Shown: positions 46,121 to 57,729, counted from the first letter of the stretch. The stretch is 64,000 nucleotides of DNA from Odontocerum albicorne (GCA_949825065.1 OX463839.1:27327734-27391733), one strand, 5' to 3'. The notes: a model not told the origin generated them from the sequence alone. Program-made: numbers and translations.

Positions 46121-46164
46121 TTCACAACTAGTTTCGAAGACCACCGTCTTCTTCGTCAGGTGAA
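46121..46164 (-). ncRNA. Hammerhead-like ribozyme motif, left arm
   Basis: On the minus strand the order is TTCAC, CTGACGA, an extra A, GAAGAC-GGTG-GTCTTC, GAAAC, TA, GTT, GTGAA. TTCAC/GTGAA forms stem I, the GAAGAC hairpin stem II, and AC/GT a minimal stem III. The core bases CUGANGA and GAAA and the GUU cleavage triplet are present. The extra A before stem II departs from the canonical core. Confidence 0.55.
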
Positions 46165-46501
46165 TATAAACTAAGTTGCTAAAATATATTCTGTACAAGT
46201 GTAAATAACCTAATATAAAAGAGGTGAGGTAGGGGGAGTGAAGTGGGGAGAGATGTATTGTAATACAATGGTGAGAGATGTAATACAATAACCAACCCAA
46301 TTTTCATAATAGCCCTCTGCTTAATATGTTTCCAATTTTCCTCCCCTGTCTTAAAGATTCACATTTCCTTTCACACATTTTTTTTCCCCGCCCCATTCAT
46401 CATTGTATTACATCTCTCCCCACTTTACTCCTCCTACCTCACCTCTTTTATATTAGGTTATTTACACTTGTACAGAATATATTTTAGCAACATAGTTTAT
46501 A

Positions 46502-46545
46502 TTCACCTGACGAAGAAGACAGTGGTCTTCGAAACTAGTTGTGAA
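46502..46545 (+). ncRNA. Hammerhead-like ribozyme motif, right arm
   Basis: Same motif on the plus strand with stem II loop AGTG: stem I TTCAC (46502-46506) with GTGAA (46541-46545), core CTGACGA (46507-46513), hairpin 46515-46530, GAAAC 46531-46535, predicted cleavage after 46540. The two-pair stem III is like the dimer-acting type I hammerheads of Penelope-like elements and retrozymes. Confidence 0.55.
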
Positions 46546-46629
46546 CCTAAATTTAACCTGTGGTGAATACAAAAATATAAAATAAGTTTTTCATTTTACT
46601 AATTTTTTCCTTTTATGTACAAATATATT

Positions 46630-46812
46630 GTACTTGTTGAGTGTAAGGGTAGGAAGGCGGTGGCCATTAGCTTAGATACTTTTCCGCATCTGTATATGTT
46701 TAGAAAAATCCGTTTTGTAAGAAAATCGCAGAAAACTTACCAAGGGATGACAAACTACAAAGAATCGTTTGTAGATCTTCCGATATGGGACGGTAACACG
46801 TTCTTCCTTTAG
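46630..46812 (-). mobile_element. SINE family 3 fragment
   Basis: CGCATCTGTATATGTTTAGA then TGTAGATCTTCCGATATGGG match 63410-63510 and the complement of 20100-20220. The fold-back element is thus flanked by two family-3 pieces. Confidence 0.55.
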
Positions 46813-46814
46813 GT

Positions 46815-48160
46815 GAAGTGTATGTGTGCAGTATTGATATAAACTTATAAATTTTGATAAGACCTCCCAAAAAGGGCTATTTTCAAGTGCTTCTTAAAAC
46901 CCATATATCTAATACTTAGAGACAGACCATTCTAAGCCACAGGACTAGCAACGGCAAAAGCCTTGTTGTAATACCACGCCCTATTGAATTGATTCGGAAT
47001 AATCAATTTATTCGATGAATACGGAATCGACTTTCAAGTTCTACTTATCTCCGAAGGAACATTTCTCAGACACAGATTCGAAAAGTGTAATGGAAACATC
47101 CACTTAAGGGACTTGAATACAACAATATTTGAAATCAATGCGTTCGCGGTACTTAAGGCAATGTAGACCTTTTGGAAGCGAACTAATATGCCAATATTTA
47201 TAACTACCATAACATATATCAGTCTAGCAGCTGTATTAAAGACATACTATAGTCTAGAAATTTGCGAATCAGGCCGACCAGAATAAATAGAATTACAAAA
47301 AATTAGACGCGATACAAGAAATAAATTTATAAGTTTTTATTCATCTTCAAGTATTGTAATAATTCATGTATATTTCATTGAATTGAAAATACAAAGTTAA
47401 GCCTCCGCTAAAATACACCTTCACGTTTGATGAGTATCACCAGCTTCTTACCAATTTCGAAAGTCCATATTTGGTCCGCACAGTGAACATTACATTTCGC
47501 TCTTTGGGGACTCCTCGCCATATTGTCAACCCATCTGAATCGTCATGAAAATCCACAACATGAAATACGAGTATTAAAAAAACATCGATTTAAATACTTA
47601 AATCCTGTTTTTCCAAAGATAATTATTATTTAGGAGTCGACTTAACGTAAACGCTCATCGAATACAGAGCAATCTAGCGGACTTACGGAAAGTTCATTGC
47701 AATTTATTGCCAAATGGATTTTTTAATTAACATATTACAAATTAATTATTAAGCTTGTGTGTAAAAAACTGACCAAAGTATTGTTATGGTCTCACCTGAG
47801 ATCAAATGCATATACCCTCTGGATAGAAAGAAGATAAAGCATATACCATTGAGGCTACGAAGCCCGTCAAAATAATAAATTTTTAGACACAGCTATACGA
47901 AAGTGAAATGAACGGTCCGAAATTATGTAAATACGAGTATTAAACAATATGATATATTATTGGTCTAAAAAACTAGAGTGAAATCAATCATTCTTGATTT
48001 AATAATCCCGTCAAGCGACAGGTGACATTTCAATTGAACCTTGATAATTTGATATATTGCTTATTTAAAACGTGTGAATTCAAATATAACGGGATGAATA
48101 TTTCATTTGATATAAAAATTGAAGTAACATAAGTATTATTTTGTATTAAACGGTAATACG
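46815..48160. other. Unrecognised stretch
   Basis: A worn SINE 2-like sequence is possible at 47640-47885 (ATTGCCAAATGG, then CATTGAGGCTACGAAG). TACGAGTA at 47566 and 47932. Otherwise nothing. Confidence 0.3.
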
Positions 48161-48164
48161 TAGA

Positions 48165-49015
48165 ATGGGGATCAATACATATTTTTGGGGTCCTGCAGGG
48201 ATTTGTCCTGATCTCCATTTTCTTTAATATTTTATTCATAGCTCTATCTATTATTGTCAATAGAAAATTTGAAACCGGAAGCTTTGTCTTCCGCTACATA
48301 CCATACACATTGGATAACTCTTTAATTTAAGTCGTCTTCATGCCAATACCCAAATGATACGGTACGCACCTACAGTATACCGACGACTGCGCTCTGATTT
48401 CTCATTCTGCTGAAGATCTACAACAAATACTAAATACCTACGTGTGAGGTGAGCATATGAAGCGCTTGGTCTCAAATTAAATATTTCCTAGACTAAGATT
48501 CTATCCAAACCTCCATCTAAACATCAGTGCAGTATAGCATATCTCAAAATATGATATACTGCTTCACGGGCGTTTTGGGCTCTTTGTAGGTCAGTGCTTG
48601 AAATCACGATCTTACACTGAAAACCGAAGCGGAAATCTATAAAGCTGTAATTATAAGATACAAATCATGAGTGTCTTACAGACGACATATTAGGTCACTT
48701 GAAAAATATCAGCAGATGTACCTCAGGCAAATAATGAAGGTTGAATGGTATTATAGAGTATCTAATGATGAAGTTTTAAGAAAAGAAAACTGCTGTAGCA
48801 TCGAGATTCTGGTGTCGCGTGCATGCCTACGTTGGTCTAGACACGTGTCTCGCATGTCTGATTACAGACTCTCAAGAAATATCTCCTTTAGTGAGCTGAC
48901 AGAGGTCAGAAGGAAGCATGGTGGTCAGCGCAAGAGATAAAAGGACGTGCTGCATGAAACGCGTAAAACATTAATGCTCCACTTGGGAGCAAAAAACATC
49001 AGATGGAGCCAAATT
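48165..49015 (+). pseudogene. LINE RT relic with YTDD box
   Basis: Plus-strand blocks in order: GVLQGFVLISIFFNILF (48180), LQYTDDCALISHSAEDLQQI (48370-48430, the catalytic box with A to T), then from 48671 SYRRHIRSLEKYQQMYLRQI, LRWSRHVSRMSDYRLSRNIS and RRKHGGQRKR. A stop at 48938 is followed by KDVLHETRKTLM and WSQIVW. The C-terminal part is well preserved. Confidence 0.75.
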
Positions 49016-49017
49016 GT

Positions 49018-49300
49018 GTGGACTGTTGTCAGCTTTCGAGTTCTCTACCTCTTGAGTTGTCAGTTGTGGATAAGACTCTCGCTGCTAACATGGCTTGGGC
49101 GCCCTCTTCCATACCGTCCATTCATCTTATACTTGGACGACCTCTTCGTCTTTTCCTGTCAACCTTTAGCCAAAACGACGATCTGCCACCATATTGTTCG
49201 AGTCTTTTAGCGATATGTCTGAACCACGTAATATGGTCTCCTCAGTTTTTCATATATGGGTGCCATTTTGAGACTATCTCGTAAATAGTATACTCTATGG
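49018..49300 (-). pseudogene. LINE C-terminal fragment, tail to tail with the previous
   Basis: The minus strand reads FWLKVDRKRRGRPS, then RWMDGMEEGAQAMLAARVLS and STTDNSRGRELES, an arginine-rich ORF2 end. It abuts the plus-strand LINE end at 49015. Confidence 0.5.
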
Positions 49301-50310
49301 CAGACCAATTTTCTTTCGTATGTTCTGTGTGAGTGTATCCACAATGGTATTAAATAGAAAAGGAATCAAAGAAGACCCTTTGTCTAAATTCAAATCAGTA
49401 ATTAAAAAAAAAATTGTTTAAAACAATATCCAACACGAAAAGTGTTTAAGAAAATTATACCAATTTCTGATTCATATAGTTGTCTTCATTAATTTTTTTT
49501 CTATGGTTTGTTATTCCATATGTAAAGTATTCTTCATACACTTAAAAACCTCGAAACAGTAAATCTTTATCGGAAGAAACTTCTTGGAAAAGTCTTAAGA
49601 GATCCATTATTCTTTCAAATTTTAAATCCAAGGGAAACGAATTGCAAAGGAAATATAGAAATACGATAAAAGCAAATGCATTTTAAAAATATAACGTCCA
49701 CATAAAGAAAGCATGTGACTTATTTATGAGTGTTTGAAAATATTTGTTTATTTTAAGATATATATTATATAATCTGTCCGAGATATTACCATAGAGTAAT
49801 ACATAACGTTCGAAGAGTTGTGCAATAAATGACGTAAAAATAATATTTGGTTAAAATAAACAACAAAGATCGAAAGAAATACGCACAGATATTACCAAAA
49901 GTGCAAATATGATACATATATGTTATAAATTTATTTCGATATGTTCGTGCATCAAGAAAATTAATTTTTGATGTGAAAATACAAGAAATGACTGGAGTGG
50001 AAGTTGAGTCCGAACAATAATGCTCCCGCCGATCTTCTGTTTTTCTTCTATAACATACGAGTATATAACATAGTATAGTATGCAATCTGTCCACATCAGA
50101 CTGATATTTCAGATTGTAGATCATTGAAGCTTTGAAGATTCTTTTTTTTTCATGTAGGATAGTTATTTTTTATAGACTTTGTTTGTGTCTCTTCTCTGGA
50201 TTGTGTTATTGTTACAGTAAGTAGTTATTTGGTGCGATGGGTAAGACTTTTTGAAGTTGTCGTGGGAAGGTGATTTTCCTGCCGAGAAGGCTCTGTGTCA
50301 TTTCACAGAA
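49300..50310. other. AT-rich stretch, nothing firm
   Basis: A long chance frame on the minus strand (49786-50124) has no recognisable motif. TACGAGTA at 50055. Confidence 0.35.
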
Positions 50311-50317
50311 AGAAGTT

Positions 50318-50712
50318 GTCATTGCTGGGCCTCGTAGTCGAGGATTCTCTCGCTAATTTAAAATCAATGGTAGAAAGCGAAGCTGTGCCGTGGAGTGTTC
50401 GTCTATTTTTTCTCCTCTTTAAGTGAACGAACGATTGCACACCAGCAAACTAACCAGCCACACCACTGTACTGGATCCGATGGCACACCTGAACCTGAAG
50501 TACTCGTAATACGATCGGAGCACACCGGAATGTTTTTTTTTCAATTTATTTTGTTTTTAAAGAATATAAATAACTAAAGTCATATGTATCCTTATACCCT
50601 CAAATACTAGGTGGATAAAATGCTAGTGTCATTCGAGGGGAGTAACACAGCGCGGGGTTCGAATCGGCGACCTACTGCACGGAAGTCCAGTGCTTTACCA
50701 CGCGGCCATGTA
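50318..50712 (-). mobile_element. SINE family 1, full-length copy
   Basis: On the minus strand: A-box region ATGGCCGCGTGGTAAAGCAC, then TGGACTTCCGTGCAGTAGGT, B box GATTCGAACCCCG, body with TACTCCCCTCGAATGACACT, and 3' end GAGGCCCAGCAATG. The head reads like a tRNA gene. The copy carries a TACTCGTA insertion at 50501. Confidence 0.85.
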
Positions 50713-50719
50713 GAAAGAG

Positions 50720-51635
50720 GTACTCTCTCCGTAATGGGAGAAAAATATGGACTTGACAATAAGGATTATATTTCCAATTGTTATTAAAACAAAATATGAT
50801 TTGTGCCATCACTGCTAAAGGCAAAAGAGTTGTTATATTGTTAGAGTCGATATAATGAATGAATTGAATAAAAGTAAATTGAAAAGTTTGTTTTCATACA
50901 ATCTTGTCTGTAAATGGAAATTTTATAAAGTATTTCCAAGTTCTGAAACAAAATGATGAAACTATGATCGATAAACCAATGCCTTCCAGGAAGATAAGAT
51001 GCATGAAAACAAATTTAATAAAAATATTTGAGAAAATAAAATGGAATCAAGTTTTAAAATTAACAACCTTTCGCAGAAAAATAAGGCTCACGAAATAGTA
51101 AACCCTAATCACCAATTTCTGAACAAAATTGTCAGAATATAGCGAAGATCTAGCAAACAGACATTTGTACACATCGAGATCTTGTTGAGAATTTGGAAAA
51201 AAGCATGAATATACTCGTATTAAAAACAAAACATTTAATTCTAAAATACAGTTCTATTAAAAACACTAAGTAAAACAAAACAAATCGTTCTAAATTGTTA
51301 TACATTGTTTCCGTAGGTCTACGAGTAATAATTTTAAAATTTGTAATACTTGAAAACCCTTCATATTAATATAGGTTTTAATATCAATACTGTATATTCG
51401 AAAAGTATTAAGCATTTAACAAAAATGTTATTATATTTCAAATAACCTGCCAAACTCAATAAATTTCTCGCGAAACCGACCAAATCCGGACATTTTTAAT
51501 AGTGTCTAAGTCTTAGACGTTTCAACCGATAAATTCAGTTGACAAATGCAGTTGTAATAGCTAGGGAATATCCAGTAGTTTGCTCCGGTTTCCTTGGATT
51601 TTAGCCAAATGACATTGTTAAATGCTTTTACCTTA
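50720..51635. other. AT-rich stretch, nothing recognised
   Basis: TACTCGTA-type motifs at 51212 and 51320. Confidence 0.4.
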
Positions 51636-51639
51636 AGCG

Positions 51640-51955
51640 ACTTGTGTTAAATATATGTACGTAGATATCGAGGAAGGTTTATCTAGGTGGGCTGTCTTCT
51701 ATAGAAATGCTGACATTATCTATAATTTATTTGGAAACAGCGCCGAGAAGAGGTGGGAGAACTCTCGGCCATTATCAGCGAAGAAACAAAAAGACCGACA
51801 AAACAGGCAGGAGCCTGTTCCCGTGTCGGCCGCTGATAAGGGTGTGCACTGCTGTTCATATCAGAGGAAATCCGCTCGTCCGAGCTCATCAGGGTAACTG
51901 AATTTATTCAGCGTGTAAATAATTTGTATATATTAATAAACTTCATTGAAATGCC
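51640..51955 (+). mobile_element. Possible solo LTR
   Basis: Starts near TGTGTTAAATATATGTACG, has a G+C-richer centre (GGAGCCTGTTCCCGTGTCGG) and an ATTAATAAACTTCATTGAAA polyadenylation-like end. No matching second LTR or flanking duplication was found, so this is a weak call. Confidence 0.2.
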
Positions 51956-52324
51956 TTTTTGATGGGACGTTAATTAACAAGAATTTAATAGAGCTTTTCG
52001 TATTAGATGGGAGTTTTGTCATATATGATGAAAGTTAAATATATTCAGTAATCAATTAACATATTTTTAGATATGATAATTTCATATCCAGCAATTATAC
52101 GCTTTGTATATTATATTTTAAAGAAAGCGCCCATAGTTACATATTTAATTACGAAACAACATTTTGTAAGTAATCAATTTATAAATTTATTGTTCTTTCG
52201 AGTTCTAAAACTTTCGAGTATTTTCTCCGAAGTACTTTCCCATTTATAAATTGATTGAAAATTGTTTTTCAAGATTAATCAGCAGAATAATTGATTCGCC
52301 AAAAATTGTGGTTTTTTAAATATT

Positions 52325-52445
52325 ATATAGACCTTTTGATAGCTTCTGTTTTTTAATGTATTCTCTTTTTAATGTGTTCTTGAAATGTATCTAAATGTAT
52401 TATGTACATACTATATTGCTATCAATAAACCTGTATTTATTTATA
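52325..52445 (+). repeat. LINE-like 3' untranslated tail, copy 2
   Basis: AGACCTTTTGATAGCTTCTG to GCTATCAATAAACCTGTATT matches 16470-16610. A TACGAGTA (52444) sits just past the tail where the other copy has none. Confidence 0.55.
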
Positions 52446-52449
52446 CGAG

Positions 52450-53020
52450 TATATTATATTTCTCTCATATAATTGCATTTTTGGCTTAAACAGTGAGGAT
52501 AGAAATCATTCTAGTGTGCGTGGATTATCTATATATTAAAAAAATGTATATGACATATAACATGTTTTTGATAAATATATGGAAGAGATCGTGGCACGAG
52601 CTGTAAATTTTTCGAAATGATGAAGTACGAGACCTTGACTCACATAGTAATACTAGTAATTAGGTGTCAACTTATCATCACGTTGACGAGAATTTATGAT
52701 AGAGCTATTAAATAACGATCACCAATCGGTAAAAAGCACAACCAATGCTTTCATGGCAAAAGTCAAATTTTACCGGAACTCGACAAATGACAGGCAACAA
52801 ACCAGGATTCATACGGCTTGAAAGAGCCCCCTTTAAATATTTTGTTTTTCATAACTATGCACGAGTATACTCATAATTAAATACTTGTCATTTAAATAAA
52901 TACTTTTTTATTAGAATGAGAATTCTATAAAAAAATATTTTATTATTAAATATTGACTTATCCAATAATCGGATTTTAGTACTGAACGAGGGTACCAACA
53001 ATATGTTAAAATAACACACA
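52450..53020. other. Unrecognised stretch
   Basis: No coding or repeat signal. Confidence 0.35.
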
Positions 53021-53032
53021 CCATCAGTCGAA

Positions 53033-53126
53033 TCCAGCCCCGATACAAGGTGCTGAGCTTCCCCTACACAAACTCCTAACTTTGCGTTTAGGCAAATGTA
53101 TTGAGACATTTCCCTTAATTTATTAC
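53033..53126 (-). CDS. Weak candidate exon, unidentified
   Basis: The minus strand has CTATCTCAG, then an open frame with LREMSQYICLNAKLGVCVGE and AQHLVSGLDSTDG, then a possible donor GATG|GTGTGT. The G+C content is raised. CAG|GTAATA could instead be a donor, so the orientation of the exon is uncertain. No family recognised. Confidence 0.2.
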
Positions 53127-53746
53127 CTGAGATAGTCACAGATTCCCCGGTAGCTTTTCTTGCTTATCCATTTTGTTTTATACACAACATTTGTTAACAA
53201 CACTTCTCACACTTATGTCTTGTTCTTGTTCTAGTATGATGCTGAGTTTTCTTTCTTCGGTTTGTTTATTAACTTTTCCGAGATCTTTTGCTATGATATT
53301 TTTTGAAGAAAAAAAATTGAGTTTGAATGCTTTTTTTAATCTCACATTGAGCGTGTTTTGACTTTAGATTTTTTATTTGTCTAAGCATTCTAACAAAAAA
53401 ATATGCAATGTAAAATATTAGGAAGTTATTTACGAGTTTACGAATACGTTCCATGATTAACTCATAAAAAGTGAAAGTGTTGGATGTATTGAAAATAAAT
53501 TTTGGAATGTCAAATTTTCCCAAAACAAAAGAGCTAGTTTTTCTAGGTCGATAATGATTTTGAATTCAGAGTAATATGACTTCATAAATAAAAGATACAT
53601 TTCATAATTTAAGTATCCTTTATTAATCGTATTTTTTTAGATTAATGCTAACGTTTTTATTTATAATTTTATTTGAAAATTAAAAAACGGATGGTAATAT
53701 ACCTATTTATTATTGTAAAATACACATTACTCGTATATATGTATGA

Positions 53747-54358
53747 CGAGGGTTGATCAAAAAAATAAAAAGGATGTTTGAATGTCGCGAGCTGTTTGTT
53801 TTTGATTCAGCTCATCTTTTTTCCTCACGTTGGCGACAATGACTGTGATGTACATTTCAATTTTCAGCCATATTGAATGGGCAGTTTGTATTTAAAAGGC
53901 AAGTGTTTACAACACATTTTTGCGATTTTTCCAATTTAAAAAAAGTTTTTTTTTGAGGGCTTACGCCATTTGCGTGAGGCAATTCGAAGAAAACGATCAG
54001 AATTGTGAGCAAACGACTTTTGGATTTTGCACCAAGATAATGCTTATACATACTTCACTACTGATTCGCGAACTTTTTATCAAAACTAATACCGTCGTGA
54101 TTCCACAGCCACCGTATTCACCAGACATGATTCCCTGCTACTTTTTCCATTGACATTGAACATTGAAAGGACAACGGTGAGCTAAAGGCTACCCCAACAA
54201 GTGCGTTCAACATATGTTTTGCGGATTGGAAAAACGTTAGTTAAAATGTATTTTATCCTATGGGAATTACTTTGAAGGGGATGATATTAATATTAATAAT
54301 CAAATTAATACTTTTTGAAAAAAAAAAAAAATTATCGTTATTTTTTTATCAATCCCTG
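53747..54358 (+). mobile_element. Second, deleted copy of the 13-kb mariner family
   Basis: Ends CGAGGGTTGATCAAAAAAAT and, complemented from the right, CAGGGATTGATAAAAAAATA. It shares GGGCAGTTTGTATTTAAAAG and the 3' stretch TATTTTATCCTATGGGAATT with 12909-14125. About 600 bases of the transposase are missing. HPQPP-like third-aspartate region at about 54100. Confidence 0.8.
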
Positions 54359-54359
54359 T

Positions 54360-55250
54360 ATATATCATGGAACAACTATATTATAGTATTTCATCACAAT
54401 CACGCCATGCCCCTATTGGGATAGGTAGAGATAATAGGTCTCCACTTCCTTCTATTCAGGAAAACATCTTTGATTTGCTGCTTCTATATAACCGTCTTTA
54501 TTATCTTTTGTTCACCGTAAGCTCTGCACCTCCTTTCAATTCTGCAATAGTTCGAATAACCGTTAAAGAATTTAACGAATTTCGAGAGTGGAAAGATATT
54601 TATTAGGGTTGTATCTTACTCCTTAAACTCTTCAACACAAAGGAAGTCACCCGAAAATTGGGATAGAGGCATATTAAACAGAGTAAAATATATCTTCAAT
54701 TTAAGATATACAGATAACACGATAATTGTACTCGTAGTTAAATTCATATCATAAATCCCTGAGGTGTTTCGATGTGGTGAGACAGAGAAAATAAAACGAA
54801 AAATAATGATAATTGCTCGTGGGTACAGAATCCTTGCGATTAATCACTATTCTGCTCAACTTACTCGTATGATAGAAGTGATACGTGATGATAGGCTATC
54901 CCTCATGATCGAGTATGATTTTCAGTCACCTGTATATGAAATACGCACGTGATTATAATGGTTTATTGTGTGCAAGCCTTTGCACTTCCGCAAACACAGT
55001 CTTGACAGATCAAACATAAAGTTCCGATTGCACGGATGTTAAACTTCTAAGATAATTGGCAGATTTAATCTGCTGCAGTCTTTCGTTAGACATAGTTTTA
55101 TACAATGCTATTTTTGTGTTGCTCTATATCGCTTTAAAAATATGATAAGCAGCATACTCGTATAATATACTTCTTCTTCTCAGTGTTATGTCAGGTCCCC
55201 CCAACGTTGAATATCACCTGAGAGTAGACATCTTTGTCCCCGGCAGCCCG
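54360..55250. other. Unrecognised stretch with three TACTCGTA motifs
   Basis: Motifs at 54729, 54862 and 55155. Nothing else firm. Confidence 0.35.
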
Positions 55251-55259
55251 AAAAAGATC

Positions 55260-55745
55260 ACAAACGCCCCTTATGCCAGTCCAATCACGTATATTGCGTA
55301 TATGATCCGGTGCAGTAATTTGTATTTTGCTCCTCTAAATACATGATCCAAGTAGGATATTACTACAAAGATTAGCGTTAAATGTTCCTAACAATTACAC
55401 TAGACTGCGCCGGCAAGAACTGTTCTCAATAACATGCGCAAGAACGGGTCTTCCAGCCGCTATGCCTCTTGGAAGGGCCTTAACTCTTTTGAACGGGACT
55501 GCTTAGGATATTGACATATTTCATATCACATTACCAAAAGCAAAAGTAAATTTTCTTCTAAGATTGAGCGCGTTAGAAAGCACTTATCAACATACTTAAG
55601 TGACTGTGAATATATGTGTATCATATGTTTGTGTGTATATATGTATGCATATACATTATTTTTTTTAATCTATGTAATTTATTTTTATTTTTAATATGTC
55701 TTGTATTTTTCAAAGTAATTGGGCTAAGCCTGTTTTGAGAAAATA
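55260..55745 (+). pseudogene. LINE C-terminus and 3' tail
   Basis: LRRQELFSITCARTGLPAAM then PLGRALTLLNGTA (55405-55500) resembles the R-T-x-x-x-x-S-P-x-x-R block at the end of jockey-type ORF2. The tail GTATTTTTCAAAGTAATTGG with ATAAATAAATA ends it. Confidence 0.55.
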
Positions 55746-55749
55746 AATA

Positions 55750-55918
55750 AATATACAGAAAACGTAAAGTATAATATACAGAAAACGTAAATTCAGATTT
55801 AAAACGGTCGGACAGTAAACCAGTCTTGTAATGAATCCGTCAGAAATCAAACCGGGGATGCCTGTTTGCTTGGCGTGAATGCCAACCATTAACTCACGGT
55901 CGCCGACTTGGATATTAC
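55750..55918 (-). mobile_element. Possible tRNA-like SINE head
   Basis: The minus strand has GGCGACCGTGAGTTAATGGT and CCCCGGTTTGATTTCTGACG, an A/B-box-like pair at suitable spacing. No second copy in the window. Confidence 0.3.
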
Positions 55919-56090
55919 TTTGAGAGTAATGTATAATCTTGATGAGATTTCTCAAGAGTAGGGGCATAGTCATAGTCATGCATATAAAGATGCCACTGAT
56001 AATATTCTGGAACTTTTCGATTTCCTTGTACGGATCAGAAAAATGGACCATCAAGGCCAGGATCAGATAGAGAATTGACAGTGATACGGG
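55919..56090 (-). CDS. Candidate exon of a multi-pass membrane protein
   Basis: On the minus strand an acceptor (TTACTATTCGTAG) is followed by a 57-codon open frame and a donor CTCAAA|GTAATA. The product has two hydrophobic segments, SLSILYLILALMVHF and IISGIFICMTMTMPLLL, linked by SDPYKEIEKFQN and followed by RNLIKIIHYSQ. The layout resembles the first two helices of an insect odorant receptor, but this is a guess from pattern only. No neighbouring exon found. Confidence 0.35.
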
Positions 56091-56326
56091 CTACGAATAG
56101 TAAGAACTCTGGATTCTATTATATGTATGTGCTTGTTATGGAAAAATTGGGTGTTCTTGAGCAACTGTTAATGGTTTCCAATTATTGTACGGAAAGATGA
56201 CAAAAACATGGATGTCTTCTGGTGAGTGGTAACATTGAAGTTCGGAGAGGTACAATAAGGTGGACAAACCAAAAAAAGACTGTCATAGGTTTACATTTTT
56301 TTAATACCATTAATTTAGTACAATGT

Positions 56327-56515
56327 CGTGATAACATTCGTGGTCCACTTGATAAGATGCTTGTCTTCTAATCGGGGGGCTGCAGAATCGATTCCTTTTG
56401 GAACCCAGTTTTATCCAATCTGGTTTTCGTTAAAGGAATTTTTTAAAACTTTCTGGTTGGTTAGAAGATGCTGTAATAAAACATATATTGTACAACGAAA
56501 GTGTAATAAAATGAA
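56327..56515 (+). mobile_element. SINE family 2 copy
   Basis: Head CGTGGTCCACTTGATAAGAT, B box GAATCGATTCC, tail TATTGTACAACGAAAGTGTA. Confidence 0.75.
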
Positions 56516-56519
56516 ATGT

Positions 56520-57335
56520 GATATTTTATGGCAAAAATATGGAAAAGAGTATTTCATATCGTTGGTCGTATACTAAGTTTGATCTCATGGATTCTGATGA
56601 AAAAAGTAAAGATAAAATGCAAACTTCAATCTAATGCAATTTCTGTAATTTTACATAAAATTAGCAAGATTTTCATAGAAACCATGTAAACTTTTTAAAT
56701 AACCGAGCAAATTTTACAACTACTCATTTAAAATAAAAACGTTTTGGTTTCCTTGAAGTCACAAATTTAATACTGATAAAAATGAATTGCTGTTTATGCG
56801 TAGATTTGGATTGGCCGTGGCAGGCGAATAGTTGAAGAATTTAAATTCCAAATGATTTAATACGGTTTAAGAATAGAGGAATTCCACAAACCGATTTAAT
56901 AGCACGGCCCAGATTAGCCGCCAGGCTTTGTCCTGACCGCTAAATAAATCAAGGAATAAAGGCATATTAAACTCGGCATTCGATTTCTTCTTACATTTGT
57001 ACCCGAAACTTTATTTATCTGATTTATTTGTATATTAATTTATTACTCGAGTGTTCCTTCTGACTCAATTAATTTATGTTCTTATAATTCTAGCTTGTAA
57101 ATATTAATTTAACTATTTAAATCACATCCTCAAAATAAACAGTGTTGAAAATTATCAACATAATGAACGAGTACTCGTATATGACATGAATGGTTATCAA
57201 GATTGCAGATATCAATTTTAATAATATTCACATCATTGAAAGAAATGACAAAGTTCTGGATAGCTCCGTAAAAATATGTTATTGGTTGCAACGAACAATA
57301 TAGGCAAATATTTGCGTTGAATGAACTTAAGATGA
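56520..57335. other. AT-rich stretch, nothing recognised
   Basis: TACTCGTA at 57172. Confidence 0.4.
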
Positions 57336-57340
57336 TTGTC

Positions 57341-57717
57341 GTAGTCGTTGTTGGGTCTCGTAGTCGAGGATCCCTCCGTCATTTCAACATCAATTTAGTT
57401 GGAAAGCGAAGCTGTGAAGCATTTCTTTCTTTCCTTCATATGTGAGTGAGTGAGCCATTGCACATCATCAAACTCACCAGCCACGCCGCTGTATTGGATC
57501 CGATGGCACACCTAAGTGAGACAGACGATCGGAGCACATTGCCATGTTTTTTATTCTTTTTTGAAAGAAAACATATGACCGATGCCATAGGTATCCTTAT
57601 ACCCCCGAATACTAGGCGGAAAAAATGCCTTTGTCATTCGAGGGGAGTAGCACATCACGGGACTCAAACCGGCGTCCTTCCGTACGGAAGTCCAGTGCGT
57701 AAACGCGTGGACATGCA
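57341..57717 (-). mobile_element. SINE family 1, near full-length copy
   Basis: Minus strand: TGTCCACGCGTTTACGCACT, TGGACTTCCGTACGGAAGGA, B box GGTTTGAGTCCCG, body with CTACTCCCCTCGAATGACAA, 3' end CCTCGACTACGAGACCCAAC. No 6-bp insertion at the site occupied in the 50-kb copy. Confidence 0.85.
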
Positions 57718-57729
57718 CCTTACTAAGAT

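Larger units (their letters stand above)
46043..46623. mobile_element. 220-bp inverted repeat (fold-back element) with hammerhead-like motifs
   Basis: Arms at about 46043-46267 and 46403-46623 are inverted copies at roughly 95% by eye, with a 135-base unique spacer. Each arm carries a hammerhead-like motif. No protein is encoded. Possible origin: two Penelope-like or retrozyme terminal repeats in inverted arrangement, or a fold-back DNA element. Confidence 0.8.

Noticed and set aside
49786..50124. 112-codon minus-strand frame
   Set aside because: Aromatic and isoleucine-rich composition typical of chance frames in AT-rich DNA; no motif.
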